A DNA stretch of 64,000 bases from Aquisalimonas sp007126095 (lineage in GTDB: Bacteria > Pseudomonadota > Gammaproteobacteria > Nitrococcales > Aquisalimonadaceae), in the NCBI RefSeq assembly GCF_048323695.1, contig NZ_JBLWFT010000011.1:50339-114338 (forward strand). Direction: 5' to 3'. The position numbers and the translations under genes were made by a program. Positions 25,875-38,826 of the stretch are shown in pieces. Position 1 is the stretch's first letter. The number at the start of each line of letters is the position of its first letter. The notes beneath the pieces were generated by a model, which saw nothing but the letters and a program-made list of their open reading frames with translations, had not been told where the DNA came from and searched no databases.

Positions 25875-26642
25875 TCACGCGCCGACAGATGCCGCCCGGG
25901 TAGCCGCCCGCCGGCGGCACGCCGCCCCGAATGCCCTGAACAGCGCAAGGGAATATGGATTCTGATCCGCCTGCCACTCCGGGTGCCATTGCGCACTGAC
26001 GGCAAACGCCGGGGCATCCGTCACACGCGTCGCCTCGATCACGCCGTCGTCCGCCCAGGCTTCCACAGTCAGCCGTGGCGAAAGGCGATCGACCGCCTGC
26101 CAGTGAAGCGAATTGACTTCCAGATGCCCACAGCCGAACAGATCTGCAAACAGGCCGTCCGGTGCCAGATGGACGGTATGCACGGGCTCGTAACGCTCGT
26201 CCTTGGGCACCGAGGCGTCCTCGCGATGGTCCCGCCGGCCCGGCTGTTCGTGGATGAACTGATGCAGCGTACCGCCGAGAGCGACGTTCAGTTCCTGGTG
26301 ACCGCGACAGATCGCGAGGAGCGGAACGCCTGTCTCCACGGCAAGACGCAGCAGCGGCAGGGTCGTCGCATCGCGATCTGGATCCAGGTCGTTGGGCGCC
26401 TGCCTCGAGCGGTCCCCCCCGTACAGATCCGGCTCCACACCGGTATCACTGCCGGTGGCCAGCAGCCCGTCCAGGCGCTCCAGCAGGCAACGGATATCCA
26501 GGTCTTCGCCGAGAGCGGGGATGAGGACGGGAATGCATTCGGCCGCGACCGCAACGGCGCGCGCATACTTGTCCCCGACGCAGTGACTGGCAACGCCGGC
26601 AATCGTCTCGGAACACGCTGAAATACCCACCACCGGCCGCAT
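25875..26642 (-). CDS. PuuD-like gamma-glutamyl hydrolase (peptidase C26)
   Basis: 255 aa class I glutamine-amidotransferase fold. The nucleophile elbow LLAICRGHQE has Cys112, and VSAQWHPEWQ supplies the His and a Glu of the triad. The family splits gamma-glutamyl-GABA and similar amides. It is convergent with the D-Ala ligase-like gene (19-bp gap). A GABA aminotransferase gene lies 6 kb away, which is suggestive but no pathway is proven. A -10-like TATACT is seen at 26682-26677. Confidence 0.85.
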   Translation of the reverse strand: MRPVVGISACSETIAGVASHCVGDKYARAVAVAAECIPVLIPALGEDLDIRCLLERLDGLLATGSDTGVEPDLYGGDRSRQAPNDLDPDRDATTLPLLRLAVETGVPLLAICRGHQELNVALGGTLHQFIHEQPGRRDHREDASVPKDERYEPVHTVHLAPDGLFADLFGCGHLEVNSLHWQAVDRLSPRLTVEAWADDGVIEATRVTDAPAFAVSAQWHPEWQADQNPYSLALFRAFGAACRRRAATRAASVGA

Positions 26643-26699
26643 GACAACTCCTCGTCCGGACAGGTCTACCGCTTTGAGTATACGCGTGTTTCAGCGGTA

Positions 26700-28544
26700 T
26701 CACGCCCTGGCACTGGCTCTGACCGGACCGTCCTTTTCGTACAGACGACTGATCTGCGCCGACAGCCGCTCCTCGATCACCGGGCGCTTCAGCTTCATGG
26801 TGGGCGTGATCATGCCGTTGTCGATTGTCCACGGCTCAAGCGTCAGATGAACTGCCGGAATCCGCGCATAAGCCGGAAAATCCTGTAGCGCGGCGGTGAT
26901 CTTGCCCTTGACCAGTTCCAGCAACGCTGGCGCCTCAAGCGACTCCGGCGCTTTCGGCTCCAGACCGAGGGACCGGGCCACCGTAGGCCACGTGTCCGGA
27001 TTGAGCACGATAAGCGCCACGAGATGGGATCGCCCCTCTCCGGTCACCAGCGCCTGGTCGAACAGCGGATCGTCGGTCAGCGCCAGCTCAAGGTCGCCCG
27101 GCGGGACCTTCTCGCCGGTGGACATGACGATGATCTCCTTGAGCCGTCCGGCGATGTGGACATGCCCCGCATCATCAATGCGCGCGATATCACCGGTGTG
27201 CAGCCAGCCCTCGGCATCGATGGTCTGCCGCGTCTTCTCCGGATCGTTCCAGTAACCCAGCATGATGTTGGGCCCGCGCACCAGCAGCTCGTTGTTCGCC
27301 CCCAGCCGCACCTCCACCCCCGGCAAAGGCATACCCACAGACTCGGGCAGGTTATCCGGCAACGTGTTGGCGGTGACGATAGGCGATGTCTCCGTGAGGC
27401 CATAGCCCTGCAGCAGGGGCAGACCAAGCCCGATGAAGCAGCGTGAGAGCTTGGGCGCCAGCGGGGCGCCGCCGGAGATGGCAAGGCGCAGGCGCCCACC
27501 CAGGCGCGCCAGGATCTTGTGGGCAACCAGCCGCTCCAGCACCGGCCACGCGAGCCGCCCCATCACCCCCGGCGGCTGAGCGCGCCCCTGGTCCGCCTGG
27601 AAGCGGGCCCAACCGACCGTCTGTGCCCGCTCAAAAAGGGCCTTGGCGAGGGCGCCCTTGCGGCTGAGCTGACCCTGCAACCGATCGTAGACCCGCTCGT
27701 AGACACGCGGCACAGACACCAGCACCGTGGGCTGCACCGTCACCAGGTCGTCGGGCAGATCCGGCACGGAACGGGCGAACGCCACCGTGCTCCCCGCCAT
27801 GATCGGAAGGTAGTAGCCCACCGTGCGCTCGAAGGCGTGGGACAACGGCAAGAACGACAGGTAGACATCCTCCACGTAACCGGGAACCAGTTTCAGCACC
27901 GCTTCGACGTTAGACAGGATGTTGTGGTGAGAGAGCATGACGCCCTTGGGTCTGCCCGTGGTGCCGGACGTGTAGACGATGGTCGCCAGACCATGGGGAT
28001 CAATATCAGGGAGATCGACCTCTCCGGGCTGCGGCACGAGCCATTCGTCCAACGGGATCAGCGGGAGCTCGGCGGTGGCTGGCGTATTCACGCAGAGCAC
28101 TTTCGCCAGATCGGGAAAACGGTCCCGCAGCGGTGCCAGTGCCTGCCAGTCGGCGGCATCGCCCACCAGCAGCAGGCGGGCGCCGCAATCCCCCAGGATG
28201 TAGGCAATATTGTGCGGATTGTCCGTCGTGTAAAGCGGCACCACCACCAGACCGAGAGATTGCGCGGCCTGATCCATGCAGACCCACTCGACGCTGTTTT
28301 TCAGCAGAATGGCGACACGCTCCCCGGCCTGGATACCCTCATGCAGGAGCGACGCCTGCCACCGTGCCGCCAACGCCCCCGTCTCCCGCCAGCTATAGCT
28401 CTCCCAGCGCTCCGCCGAGGCGTTGTACTGCCGGTAGGCCTCGCCGTCCGGCGTGCGTCGGCACCGCTCCAGGAAGAGGCCCGGCAACGAACCCGCCTCC
28501 GTGCATGCGATCAGACTCTGACTGAAGCCCTTGTGGATGGTCAT
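26700..28544 (-). CDS. Long-chain acyl-CoA synthetase (FadD15-like)
   Basis: 614 aa adenylate-forming enzyme. Motifs are IVYTSGTTGRPKGVMLSH, a YGLTETSP block, GWLHTGDIARID and a GRLKEIIVMSTGEKVPPGDL hinge. It is the long FadD15/FACS class that activates long-chain fatty acids to CoA thioesters. The ATG at 28544 has AGGAG six bases upstream. It is divergent from the ACP-FAAL-PlsC gene; the FixK-type box between them has the right spacing only for the other gene. Confidence 0.9.
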   Translation of the reverse strand: MTIHKGFSQSLIACTEAGSLPGLFLERCRRTPDGEAYRQYNASAERWESYSWRETGALAARWQASLLHEGIQAGERVAILLKNSVEWVCMDQAAQSLGLVVVPLYTTDNPHNIAYILGDCGARLLLVGDAADWQALAPLRDRFPDLAKVLCVNTPATAELPLIPLDEWLVPQPGEVDLPDIDPHGLATIVYTSGTTGRPKGVMLSHHNILSNVEAVLKLVPGYVEDVYLSFLPLSHAFERTVGYYLPIMAGSTVAFARSVPDLPDDLVTVQPTVLVSVPRVYERVYDRLQGQLSRKGALAKALFERAQTVGWARFQADQGRAQPPGVMGRLAWPVLERLVAHKILARLGGRLRLAISGGAPLAPKLSRCFIGLGLPLLQGYGLTETSPIVTANTLPDNLPESVGMPLPGVEVRLGANNELLVRGPNIMLGYWNDPEKTRQTIDAEGWLHTGDIARIDDAGHVHIAGRLKEIIVMSTGEKVPPGDLELALTDDPLFDQALVTGEGRSHLVALIVLNPDTWPTVARSLGLEPKAPESLEAPALLELVKGKITAALQDFPAYARIPAVHLTLEPWTIDNGMITPTMKLKRPVIEERLSAQISRLYEKDGPVRASARA

Positions 28545-28600
28545 TGGCCACTCCTGAGCGGACATTTGCCCCAGTCTCCAGCAATGGGGAGGCGCTGGGC

Positions 28601-28614
28601 TTGACGCTCGTCAA
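28601..28614. promoter_or_regulatory. FixK/FNR-type box upstream of ACP-FAAL-PlsC gene
   Basis: TTGACGCTCGTCAA, full TTGAC-N4-GTCAA. On the plus strand TAAGCT (28636-28641) follows the 12-bp core by 22 bp, placing the box near -41 for the gene at 28683. The same TAAGCT hexamer is used at the 36853 box. Confidence 0.75.
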
Positions 28615-28682
28615 TCCCGCGAGCGATTACCGGAGTAAGCTGCAGGAACAGGCCGAGTCGACACACATGCGGGAACCCTGGA

Positions 28683-31565
<2,883 letters not shown>

Positions 31566-31572
31566 GACGGTT

Positions 31573-31605
31573 GCCTCAGCCCCATACCCACCGGCGGGGC
31601 GAGGC
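31573..31605. terminator. Convergent hairpin, possible bidirectional terminator
   Basis: GCCTC-A-GCCCC pairs with GGGGC-GAGGC around a 12-base loop, between the convergent ACP-FAAL-PlsC and TVP38 genes. There is no T-run on either side, so intrinsic termination is uncertain. Confidence 0.4.
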
Positions 31606-31628
31606 ACTCGGTTCCCACCCGTCGCCTC

Positions 31629-32300
31629 CTACTCCAGGCGGCGCCACAGGGACCTGCCCAGAATCCACGCCCCGCCCAGCAGCACAACCGTGAACAACAA
31701 CGCCCAGAGGGCCTCAGCGGTCGTTGGCATCCGCGCGAAATGCAGCAGGATCTGCGTGATTACCACAATGGCCAGCGTTGCCGGGAGCAGGCCCACAGCC
31801 GTCCCGAGCAGGAACTGGCGGAACCGCAGCCGGGTCGTTCCCACGGCCACGTTAATCACCACATGAGGAAGCAGCGGGAACAGGTTGACTACCATCACGC
31901 TGAACACCCCCCGCCGGGCCAGGGCACGGTTGAGACGTTCGACTCGTGGGCCGGCACGTCGCTGCAACAGGTCCTCGCCAAACAACCAGCCGACGAAATA
32001 ACCGAGTACAGCCCCCAGGAGCGTCGCCGCGTACACGATGACAAAGCCTTGCCAGGCACCCAGCAGCAACACGCTGAGAGCCACCAGCAGCAGGTGCGGG
32101 ACAGCGAGCTGTTGCGCGGCAATGGTGACCAAGAGGATTAGCCACGGAAACCACGCCGCGTCCCTGAAGCGTTCACCTACGGCCTGAATCCGCTCGGGCT
32201 GCCAGCCCTCGCCCGGTGACAGGAACCACCATAGCAGGGCGAGCGCCACCACCGTGACCAACAACCCCACCAGCAAGCGTGTACATTTACCGACTGTCAT
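31629..32300 (-). CDS. TVP38/TMEM64 (DedA-like) membrane protein
   Basis: 223 aa with about five or six membrane segments. Family marks are a GYFVGWLFGEDLLQR helix-loop and FPLLPHVVINVAVGTTRLRF, the conserved F/L-P-x-N-x2-G region of the SNARE-associated Golgi/DedA superfamily, members of which move lipid carriers or sustain membrane homeostasis. The start MTVGKCTRLL at 32300 puts the first membrane helix at the N-terminus. A FixK-type box 25 bp upstream of TAGAGT (32374-32369) serves this strand. Confidence 0.82.
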   Translation of the reverse strand: MTVGKCTRLLVGLLVTVVALALLWWFLSPGEGWQPERIQAVGERFRDAAWFPWLILLVTIAAQQLAVPHLLLVALSVLLLGAWQGFVIVYAATLLGAVLGYFVGWLFGEDLLQRRAGPRVERLNRALARRGVFSVMVVNLFPLLPHVVINVAVGTTRLRFRQFLLGTAVGLLPATLAIVVITQILLHFARMPTTAEALWALLFTVVLLGGAWILGRSLWRRLE

Positions 32301-32398
32301 CACACCACCGGCACGAAACGTTCCCGATATCGGCAGGATGGCGCTTCGCCGACCCGGCAATTTCGAGCACTCTATCACCGCCTGGCAGGCGCAAATCG

Positions 32399-32412
32399 AT
32401 GACGACGGTCAA
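32399..32412. promoter_or_regulatory. FixK-type box between TVP38 and gabT genes
   Basis: ATGACGACGGTCAA keeps TGAC-N4-GTCAA. It lies 25 bp from TAGAGT on the minus strand (TVP38 gene) and 23 bp from TAACGT on the plus strand (gabT). The minus-strand hexamer is the better one. Confidence 0.55.
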
Positions 32413-32565
32413 CGTGCCCTCCAACAGAAATGGCTAACGTTATCCTACGTAAGGACCCTCATCATGCGCGACGGGTAATCCTGAACCGGCGCCTCATGCC
32501 CTGACAAAGCACTGCAGCCAGTTCATCCCTGCCCCGGCCAACACTCTCTCGTGGAGCAATTCCCA

Positions 32566-33855
32566 ATGAACAACGCACAGCTCAACCAGCTCAAGGAACG
32601 CTACGTGGCCAACGGTTGTGCCAGCCCGGCTACGGAATTCGCCGAGCGCGCCGAGAACGCCGAGATCTGGGACGCGGACGGTCGCCGCTTCATCGATTTC
32701 GCCGGTGGCATCGGGGTGCTCAACCTCGGCCATCGCCACCCGCGCGTGGTGGAAGCAGTGAAGACGCAGCTCGACCGGCTGATGCATACCTGCGCGGTCG
32801 TCATGCCGTATGCACCCTACGTGCAACTCGCGGAGAAACTGGCCGGGCTGACCCCCATCAACAGCGATCAGGCCAAGGTCATGCTGATAAACTCCGGCGC
32901 CGAAGCACTGGAGAACGCGGTGAAGATCGCCCGCTCGGCAACAGGCCGCAGCGGCGTCATCTGCTTCGACGGCGGCTTTCACGGTCGCACGTTCATGACC
33001 CTGGCCATGACCGGCAAGGTCCTGCCCTACAAGAACGACTTCGGGCCCATGCCCGGGGACGTGTTCCGCGCGCCCTTCCCCGTCCCCTATCACGGCGTCA
33101 CCGAGGAGCAGGCGCTGGACGCACTGGCGATGCTGTTCAAGACGGACCTGCCACCCCATCACACCGCGGCCATTGTCATCGAGCCGGTGCTCGGTGAAGG
33201 TGGTTTCTACATCGCGCCACCCACGTTCCTGCAGGCCTTGCGCGAACTCTGCAACGAGCACGGCATCATGCTGGTGTTCGACGAAGTGCAGTGCGGCTTC
33301 GGCCGCACCGGCAGGCTGTTCGCCTGCGAGCACAGCGGCGTGAAACCGGACCTCATGACCATGGCCAAGAGCCTGGCGGACGGCATGCCGCTGTCCGCCG
33401 TGGTGGGGCGCGCAGACGCCATGGATTCCTCTGGCCCGAACTCTCTGGGCGGCACCTACAGCGGCAACCCGCTGTCGTGCGCCGCCGCGCTGGCGGTTCT
33501 GGACGTCATCGAGGAGGAAGACATCCTCGAACGCAGCCGGGCCCTGGGCGTCAGGCTGGCGAAGCGCTTCTCCGAGTGGGAACAAGCCTTCGACTGCGTG
33601 GATAACGCCCGCAACCTGGGGTCGATGGCCGCCTTCGAGCTGGTGTCCGACAAGGCCCGGCACACTCCAGATGCGGAACTCGCCGGCGCCATCTGCAACA
33701 GGGCCCGGGAGCAGGGCCTCATTCTGCTGCCCTGCGGGCTTTACGGGAACAGCATCCGCACGCTGATGCCGATCACCATCGAGGACGATGTGCTCGAGGA
33801 GGGCCTGACGATCATCGAGGCGGCGCTGCGTGACCTCACGGGCGGCAGCGTCTGA
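32566..33855 (+). CDS. gabT: 4-aminobutyrate aminotransferase
   Basis: 429 aa class III PLP aminotransferase. Visible motifs are NSGAEALENAVKIAR, FDGGFHGRT, FDEVQCGFGRTG with the cofactor Asp, and TMAKSLADGMPLSAVVG with the PLP lysine. The best family match is GabT, which converts GABA and 2-oxoglutarate to succinic semialdehyde and glutamate. No gabD follows. ATG 32566 has GGAG nine bases upstream; GTG 32551 is an alternative. The next gene starts 17 bp later. Confidence 0.9.
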   Translation: MNNAQLNQLKERYVANGCASPATEFAERAENAEIWDADGRRFIDFAGGIGVLNLGHRHPRVVEAVKTQLDRLMHTCAVVMPYAPYVQLAEKLAGLTPINSDQAKVMLINSGAEALENAVKIARSATGRSGVICFDGGFHGRTFMTLAMTGKVLPYKNDFGPMPGDVFRAPFPVPYHGVTEEQALDALAMLFKTDLPPHHTAAIVIEPVLGEGGFYIAPPTFLQALRELCNEHGIMLVFDEVQCGFGRTGRLFACEHSGVKPDLMTMAKSLADGMPLSAVVGRADAMDSSGPNSLGGTYSGNPLSCAAALAVLDVIEEEDILERSRALGVRLAKRFSEWEQAFDCVDNARNLGSMAAFELVSDKARHTPDAELAGAICNRAREQGLILLPCGLYGNSIRTLMPITIEDDVLEEGLTIIEAALRDLTGGSV

Positions 33856-33872
33856 GCGAGGAGATCACCGCC

Positions 33873-34553
33873 ATGCGACCAGGACTGGCGAGCGCTGTGG
33901 TCGTGATGCTATGCGCTGCTGCCCTGGGCGCCCCCGGCCAGGCAGAAAGCGGTGACGTCATTCGCCTGCCCGAACCGCAGCGCACCGGTGCGGTATCCGT
34001 CGAGGAAGCCCTGGAGGCGCGTCGCTCGGTGCGCAGATATGCGTCCGTACCGCTGGAACTGGAGACCATCGGGCAGCTGAGCTGGGCGGCCCAGGGCATC
34101 ACACGACCAGGCCCGGGTTACCGAACCGCCCCCTCGGCGGGCGCCACCTTCCCCATCGAGATCGACCTTCTGATCCATGGCCTGGATGAGCTCGAAACCG
34201 GCGTCTACCGCTACCTTCCCGAAGAGCATGCCTTGCGGAAGCGCTTTTCCGGTGACCACCGCAGCGCCCTGCGGTGGGCTGCACTGCGACAACGCCAGGT
34301 CGTCGACGCCCCCGTTGTCATGGTCATCTCGGGCGTCACGGCACGGACCGAGGACCGTTACCGCGGCCGGGCCGAACGGTACGTGTACATGGAGGCCGGA
34401 CACGTGGCCCAGAACGTCTACCTCCAGGGCGTCTCACTCGGCGTCGGCACGGTGGTCATCGGCGCTTTCTGGGATGCACAGGTCAGCAGAGTCCTGCGTC
34501 TGGAAGACGGCGAGGCGCCGCTCTACATTCTGCCGTTGGGCAAGATGGACTAG
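33873..34553 (+). CDS. Exported SagB/ThcOx-type nitroreductase-fold protein
   Basis: 226 aa. A clear signal peptide (about 1-24) precedes a SagB-type domain: VEEALEARRSVRRYAS, LSWAAQGITRP, YRTAPSAGATFPIEI and the C-terminal QGVSLGVGTVVIGAFWD. SagB-like proteins use FMN; relatives oxidise azolines to azoles, but many stand-alone members have unknown substrates. No cyclodehydratase or precursor peptide is visible. Export of a flavin enzyme implies Tat-independent late flavinylation or a non-catalytic role. It is 17 bp after gabT, with GAGGAG at nine bases. Confidence 0.82.
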   Translation: MRPGLASAVVVMLCAAALGAPGQAESGDVIRLPEPQRTGAVSVEEALEARRSVRRYASVPLELETIGQLSWAAQGITRPGPGYRTAPSAGATFPIEIDLLIHGLDELETGVYRYLPEEHALRKRFSGDHRSALRWAALRQRQVVDAPVVMVISGVTARTEDRYRGRAERYVYMEAGHVAQNVYLQGVSLGVGTVVIGAFWDAQVSRVLRLEDGEAPLYILPLGKMD

Positions 34554-34560
34554 CGTCGGG

Positions 34561-35892
34561 TTACTCATCTCCGATGCGCACACCCATGGCGGGCAGGACC
34601 CATCGGTGCAACACGATCAGCAGCACGGCCGCGGCAAGAGCGCCGAGGAAAACAGCCAGGGTGCCGCCAACATCCTGCATCAACTCGGGCCTGATCAGCA
34701 GAACGGCAGCAAGCGCCAGCATGATCAGCCCGCCCACCAGCTTCAACACACGTCCCTGCCGTTCCTCGAAGCGCTCAACGCGGAAGGTGATCAGCGCAGC
34801 GGCAAGGATCACCAGCTCGATTGCCAGGTAGATCAGAAGATACAGCCCCAGCAGGAGGGCAAAGTAGCCCCAGTCAACGTCGTGGGCAGCGACCAGGCCG
34901 CTCCAGATCACCGGAAAACCGGCGGTACAGGGGAGCTCGATCAATGCGATCCCTGCCGCCATCACGATCGTGGCCAACACCAATGCAGGAATCGAGCGCC
35001 CTTCACCGAGCAGCCCACGCATCTGCCTGAACATGCCGGGTTTGTGTCGGTCATCAATGGTGAACGACAGGCCGCGCTTGTACCAGAAGTAGTCCTTGAC
35101 ATTGACCAGGCCGAACACCAGCGCAAAGCCCGCAACCAACCAGTAGATCCAGCCGAGGTAGAGCATGTAACCGAGGATTCCGAACACACCGCTGATGAAT
35201 ACTCCATAGATGGCGGCGGTCACGGAAAGAAAGGTCACGCCGATGATAAGCACGCGCAGCCGGGAACCGGAATGAATCACCAGGGCCAGCAGGATGGTCA
35301 GCACCCAGAGCGAACAGGGGTTGAAACCATCGACGAAAGCGATCAGCGCCGTGCTGAACAACAGGGACTGCACATGAAGGTCAACCGGGCCATACAGGGG
35401 AATATCAATCGTGGATGTGCGATCGGGCTCAACCTCTGGTGCCGGGCGCTGCTCCAGAGTGGCCGACTCCGGGCATGACGCCACGTGCAGGCAATGGTCG
35501 ACCCAGGCGATAATCTGGGCCCGGATGACCGGGCTGTCGCCGACCCAGACCCGGCCACCCACGAAGATCATTGGCACCGAGCCCGGTGTAATCCCATGCC
35601 CGGCGGCCATGTGCCGAAGCCGCTGATGATGCCGGTCCGTGCGCAGGACTTCGAATGTCTCGATACGCAGCCGGGCGTTATCCGCGTCCAGCTTCTGCAG
35701 GAACGGTTTCTGAGCCTCGCAGTGCGGGCAGTCGACACTGGCGAAGACGTACATATTGAGGGTCTCGTCGGCCGACACCGCAAACGCCAGCAACAGACCG
35801 GGCAAAAGGAGCAGAATTCTTATGCCTGGAATAACGCGTTCCCGTAACCGGGGCGGGCACATCTCCTCGCGTGGCCAGGCCTGCTGGTGCAC
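34561..35892 (-). CDS. Thioredoxin-fold and CcdA/DsbD-like membrane fusion protein
   Basis: 443 aa. A signal anchor (about 21-40) is followed by a periplasmic thioredoxin/glutaredoxin-like domain with CPHC (C55, C58), then a six- to eight-helix CcdA/DsbD-type domain with paired membrane cysteines in GFNPCSLW and IELPCTAGFP. Electrons could pass from cytoplasm to the periplasmic domain without a separate partner. The GTG at 35892 lies three bases after the upstream stop; ATG 35862 is an alternative. It is co-transcribed with the ETHE1-like hydrolase. Confidence 0.83.
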   Translation of the reverse strand: MHQQAWPREEMCPPRLRERVIPGIRILLLLPGLLLAFAVSADETLNMYVFASVDCPHCEAQKPFLQKLDADNARLRIETFEVLRTDRHHQRLRHMAAGHGITPGSVPMIFVGGRVWVGDSPVIRAQIIAWVDHCLHVASCPESATLEQRPAPEVEPDRTSTIDIPLYGPVDLHVQSLLFSTALIAFVDGFNPCSLWVLTILLALVIHSGSRLRVLIIGVTFLSVTAAIYGVFISGVFGILGYMLYLGWIYWLVAGFALVFGLVNVKDYFWYKRGLSFTIDDRHKPGMFRQMRGLLGEGRSIPALVLATIVMAAGIALIELPCTAGFPVIWSGLVAAHDVDWGYFALLLGLYLLIYLAIELVILAAALITFRVERFEERQGRVLKLVGGLIMLALAAVLLIRPELMQDVGGTLAVFLGALAAAVLLIVLHRWVLPAMGVRIGDE

Positions 35893-35895
35893 GGC

Positions 35896-36789
35896 TCAGT
35901 CGTGACCGGTGCGCTCCCCCGGGGGCCTGCCGAGCAGGTTGACGGGGACCTTCAGGTAACGGGTCTGATTGTCCTCGGCGGGCGGCAGTCTGCCGGCGCG
36001 CATGTTGATCTGGACCGAGGGGATGATCAGTCGCGGCATGGGCAGGCCGGCGTCACGGTCGCGGCGCATGACCACGTACTCCTCCCGCGACCGGCCGCCG
36101 CCGACGTGAATGTTGGTTGCGCGTTGTTCGGCGACGGTGGTTTGGCAACGGGGCGCTCTCCCCTCGGGCACATAGTCGTGGCAGACGAACATGCGGGTGT
36201 CGTCCGGCAATGCCAGCAGTTTCCGGATGGAATCGAACAACAGGCCGGCGTCGCCACCCGGGAAGTCCGCCCGTGCAGTGCCCACGTCCGGTGGAAACAG
36301 CGTGTCGCCGACGAAAACGGCATCCCCGATCAGGAAGCTGTTGCTGTCCGACGTGTGCCCGGGCGTGTGGAGTACCCTAACCTCCAGACCTGCGGTATGG
36401 ATGATCTCGCCTTCTGCGAGCAGCCGGTCGAAATCGTCTCCTTCGGGCTGCTGCTCACCGGCCAGATTGAACACCTTGACGAAGCGTTCCTGCACCTGGC
36501 GAATACCCTCGCCGATCGCCACCTTCGCGCCCAGTTCCCTTTTCAGGTAGGGGGCGGCAGAGATGTGGTCCGCATGGGCGTGTGTCTCCAGAATCCACTC
36601 CACCCGGTAGCCGTGCTCACGCACGAAGGCGAGCAACGTATCCGCCGTCTCGGTCCAGGTGCGGGCTGCCTTGTAGTCGAAGTCGAGTACCGGGTCGATG
36701 ATGATCGCGCTGTCGCCCCCCGGAGGGGCAACGACGTAGGACCAGGTACTGGTGTCGTCGTGGAAGAAGGGGGTAACGTCCGGGCGCAT
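35896..36789 (-). CDS. ETHE1-like metallo-beta-lactamase-fold hydrolase
   Basis: 297 aa. Metal-binding motifs THAHADH, HTPGHTSDS, GDTLF and CHDY are intact. The layout (WSYVVAPPGGDSAIIIDPV near the start) matches the ETHE1/Blh persulfide-dioxygenase-like group more than lactamases; sulfur oxidation activity is inference. ATG 36789 has GGAG seven bases upstream. A FixK-type box lies upstream, and the thiol-redox membrane protein follows, suggesting a shared thiol or persulfide function. Confidence 0.82.
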   Translation of the reverse strand: MRPDVTPFFHDDTSTWSYVVAPPGGDSAIIIDPVLDFDYKAARTWTETADTLLAFVREHGYRVEWILETHAHADHISAAPYLKRELGAKVAIGEGIRQVQERFVKVFNLAGEQQPEGDDFDRLLAEGEIIHTAGLEVRVLHTPGHTSDSNSFLIGDAVFVGDTLFPPDVGTARADFPGGDAGLLFDSIRKLLALPDDTRMFVCHDYVPEGRAPRCQTTVAEQRATNIHVGGGRSREEYVVMRRDRDAGLPMPRLIIPSVQINMRAGRLPPAEDNQTRYLKVPVNLLGRPPGERTGHD

Positions 36790-36852
36790 GGCGTGTCTCC
36801 ATCGACGATGGCGTGTCACCTACAGCTTAGGCACAGCCGTGATACCGACGAC

Positions 36853-36866
36853 ATGACGCGCGTCAA
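36853..36866. promoter_or_regulatory. FixK/FNR-type box upstream of ETHE1-like gene
   Basis: On the minus strand it reads TTGACGCGCGTCAT with core TGACGCGCGTCA, identical to the cores at 18480 and 44854. TAAGCT (36829-36824) follows by 24 bp, and the gene begins at 36789. Confidence 0.75.
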
Positions 36867-36908
36867 TGGGAGCGGCCTCGTGGCCCTGCCTGGTGCGGTT
36901 CCGCCGGA

Positions 36909-38339
<1,431 letters not shown>

Positions 38340-38344
38340 GATAC

Positions 38345-38809
38345 TCAGACATCCACCACGCATTCGGCCACGCAGGCCCCGGCGTCATCGCGGCAGACGC
38401 GCAGGCCGGTCAGCGTGGCACCCTTGATCTCCACCGCCGGCTGGTGGCGGGCGATATCGATGGGCTCGCCCCACACCCGGGCGGTCAGCCGCAGATGGTC
38501 AATCACGACGTCAAACCCGGAGAACAGCATGCGGCGGGTCGCCATGGCGTAGACCAGCGAGTCGATCCAGTTGATCAGCAGGAACTCCTCGTCGGGTCCC
38601 TCGCAGGCCAACGTCACCTCGGTCACGGGACGCACTCGGGAGGGCTCGCAGATCACCGCCGTCATGGCAATGGCTGCCTGCTGAAAAGCGGAGGCCAGGT
38701 CCGGCCCGACACCACGGATACCGATATCGGCGTCATGATGAAAGTGCTCCCAATGCGCCCGGATCGCGCTACCAGGCGTCACGGGATCCCTGCCGGTGCA
38801 ACTGGCCAT
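38345..38809 (-). CDS. Archease
   Basis: 154 aa archease family: HWEHFHHDADIGIRGVGPDL contains the metal-binding His/Asp set, and LINWIDSLVYAMATRRMLF is diagnostic. Archease speeds RtcB guanylylation and multiple turnover, and the gene directly precedes rtcB, as expected. Confidence 0.92.
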   Translation of the reverse strand: MASCTGRDPVTPGSAIRAHWEHFHHDADIGIRGVGPDLASAFQQAAIAMTAVICEPSRVRPVTEVTLACEGPDEEFLLINWIDSLVYAMATRRMLFSGFDVVIDHLRLTARVWGEPIDIARHQPAVEIKGATLTGLRVCRDDAGACVAECVVDV

Positions 38810-38826
38810 GGCGTCGGGTCCCGTGA

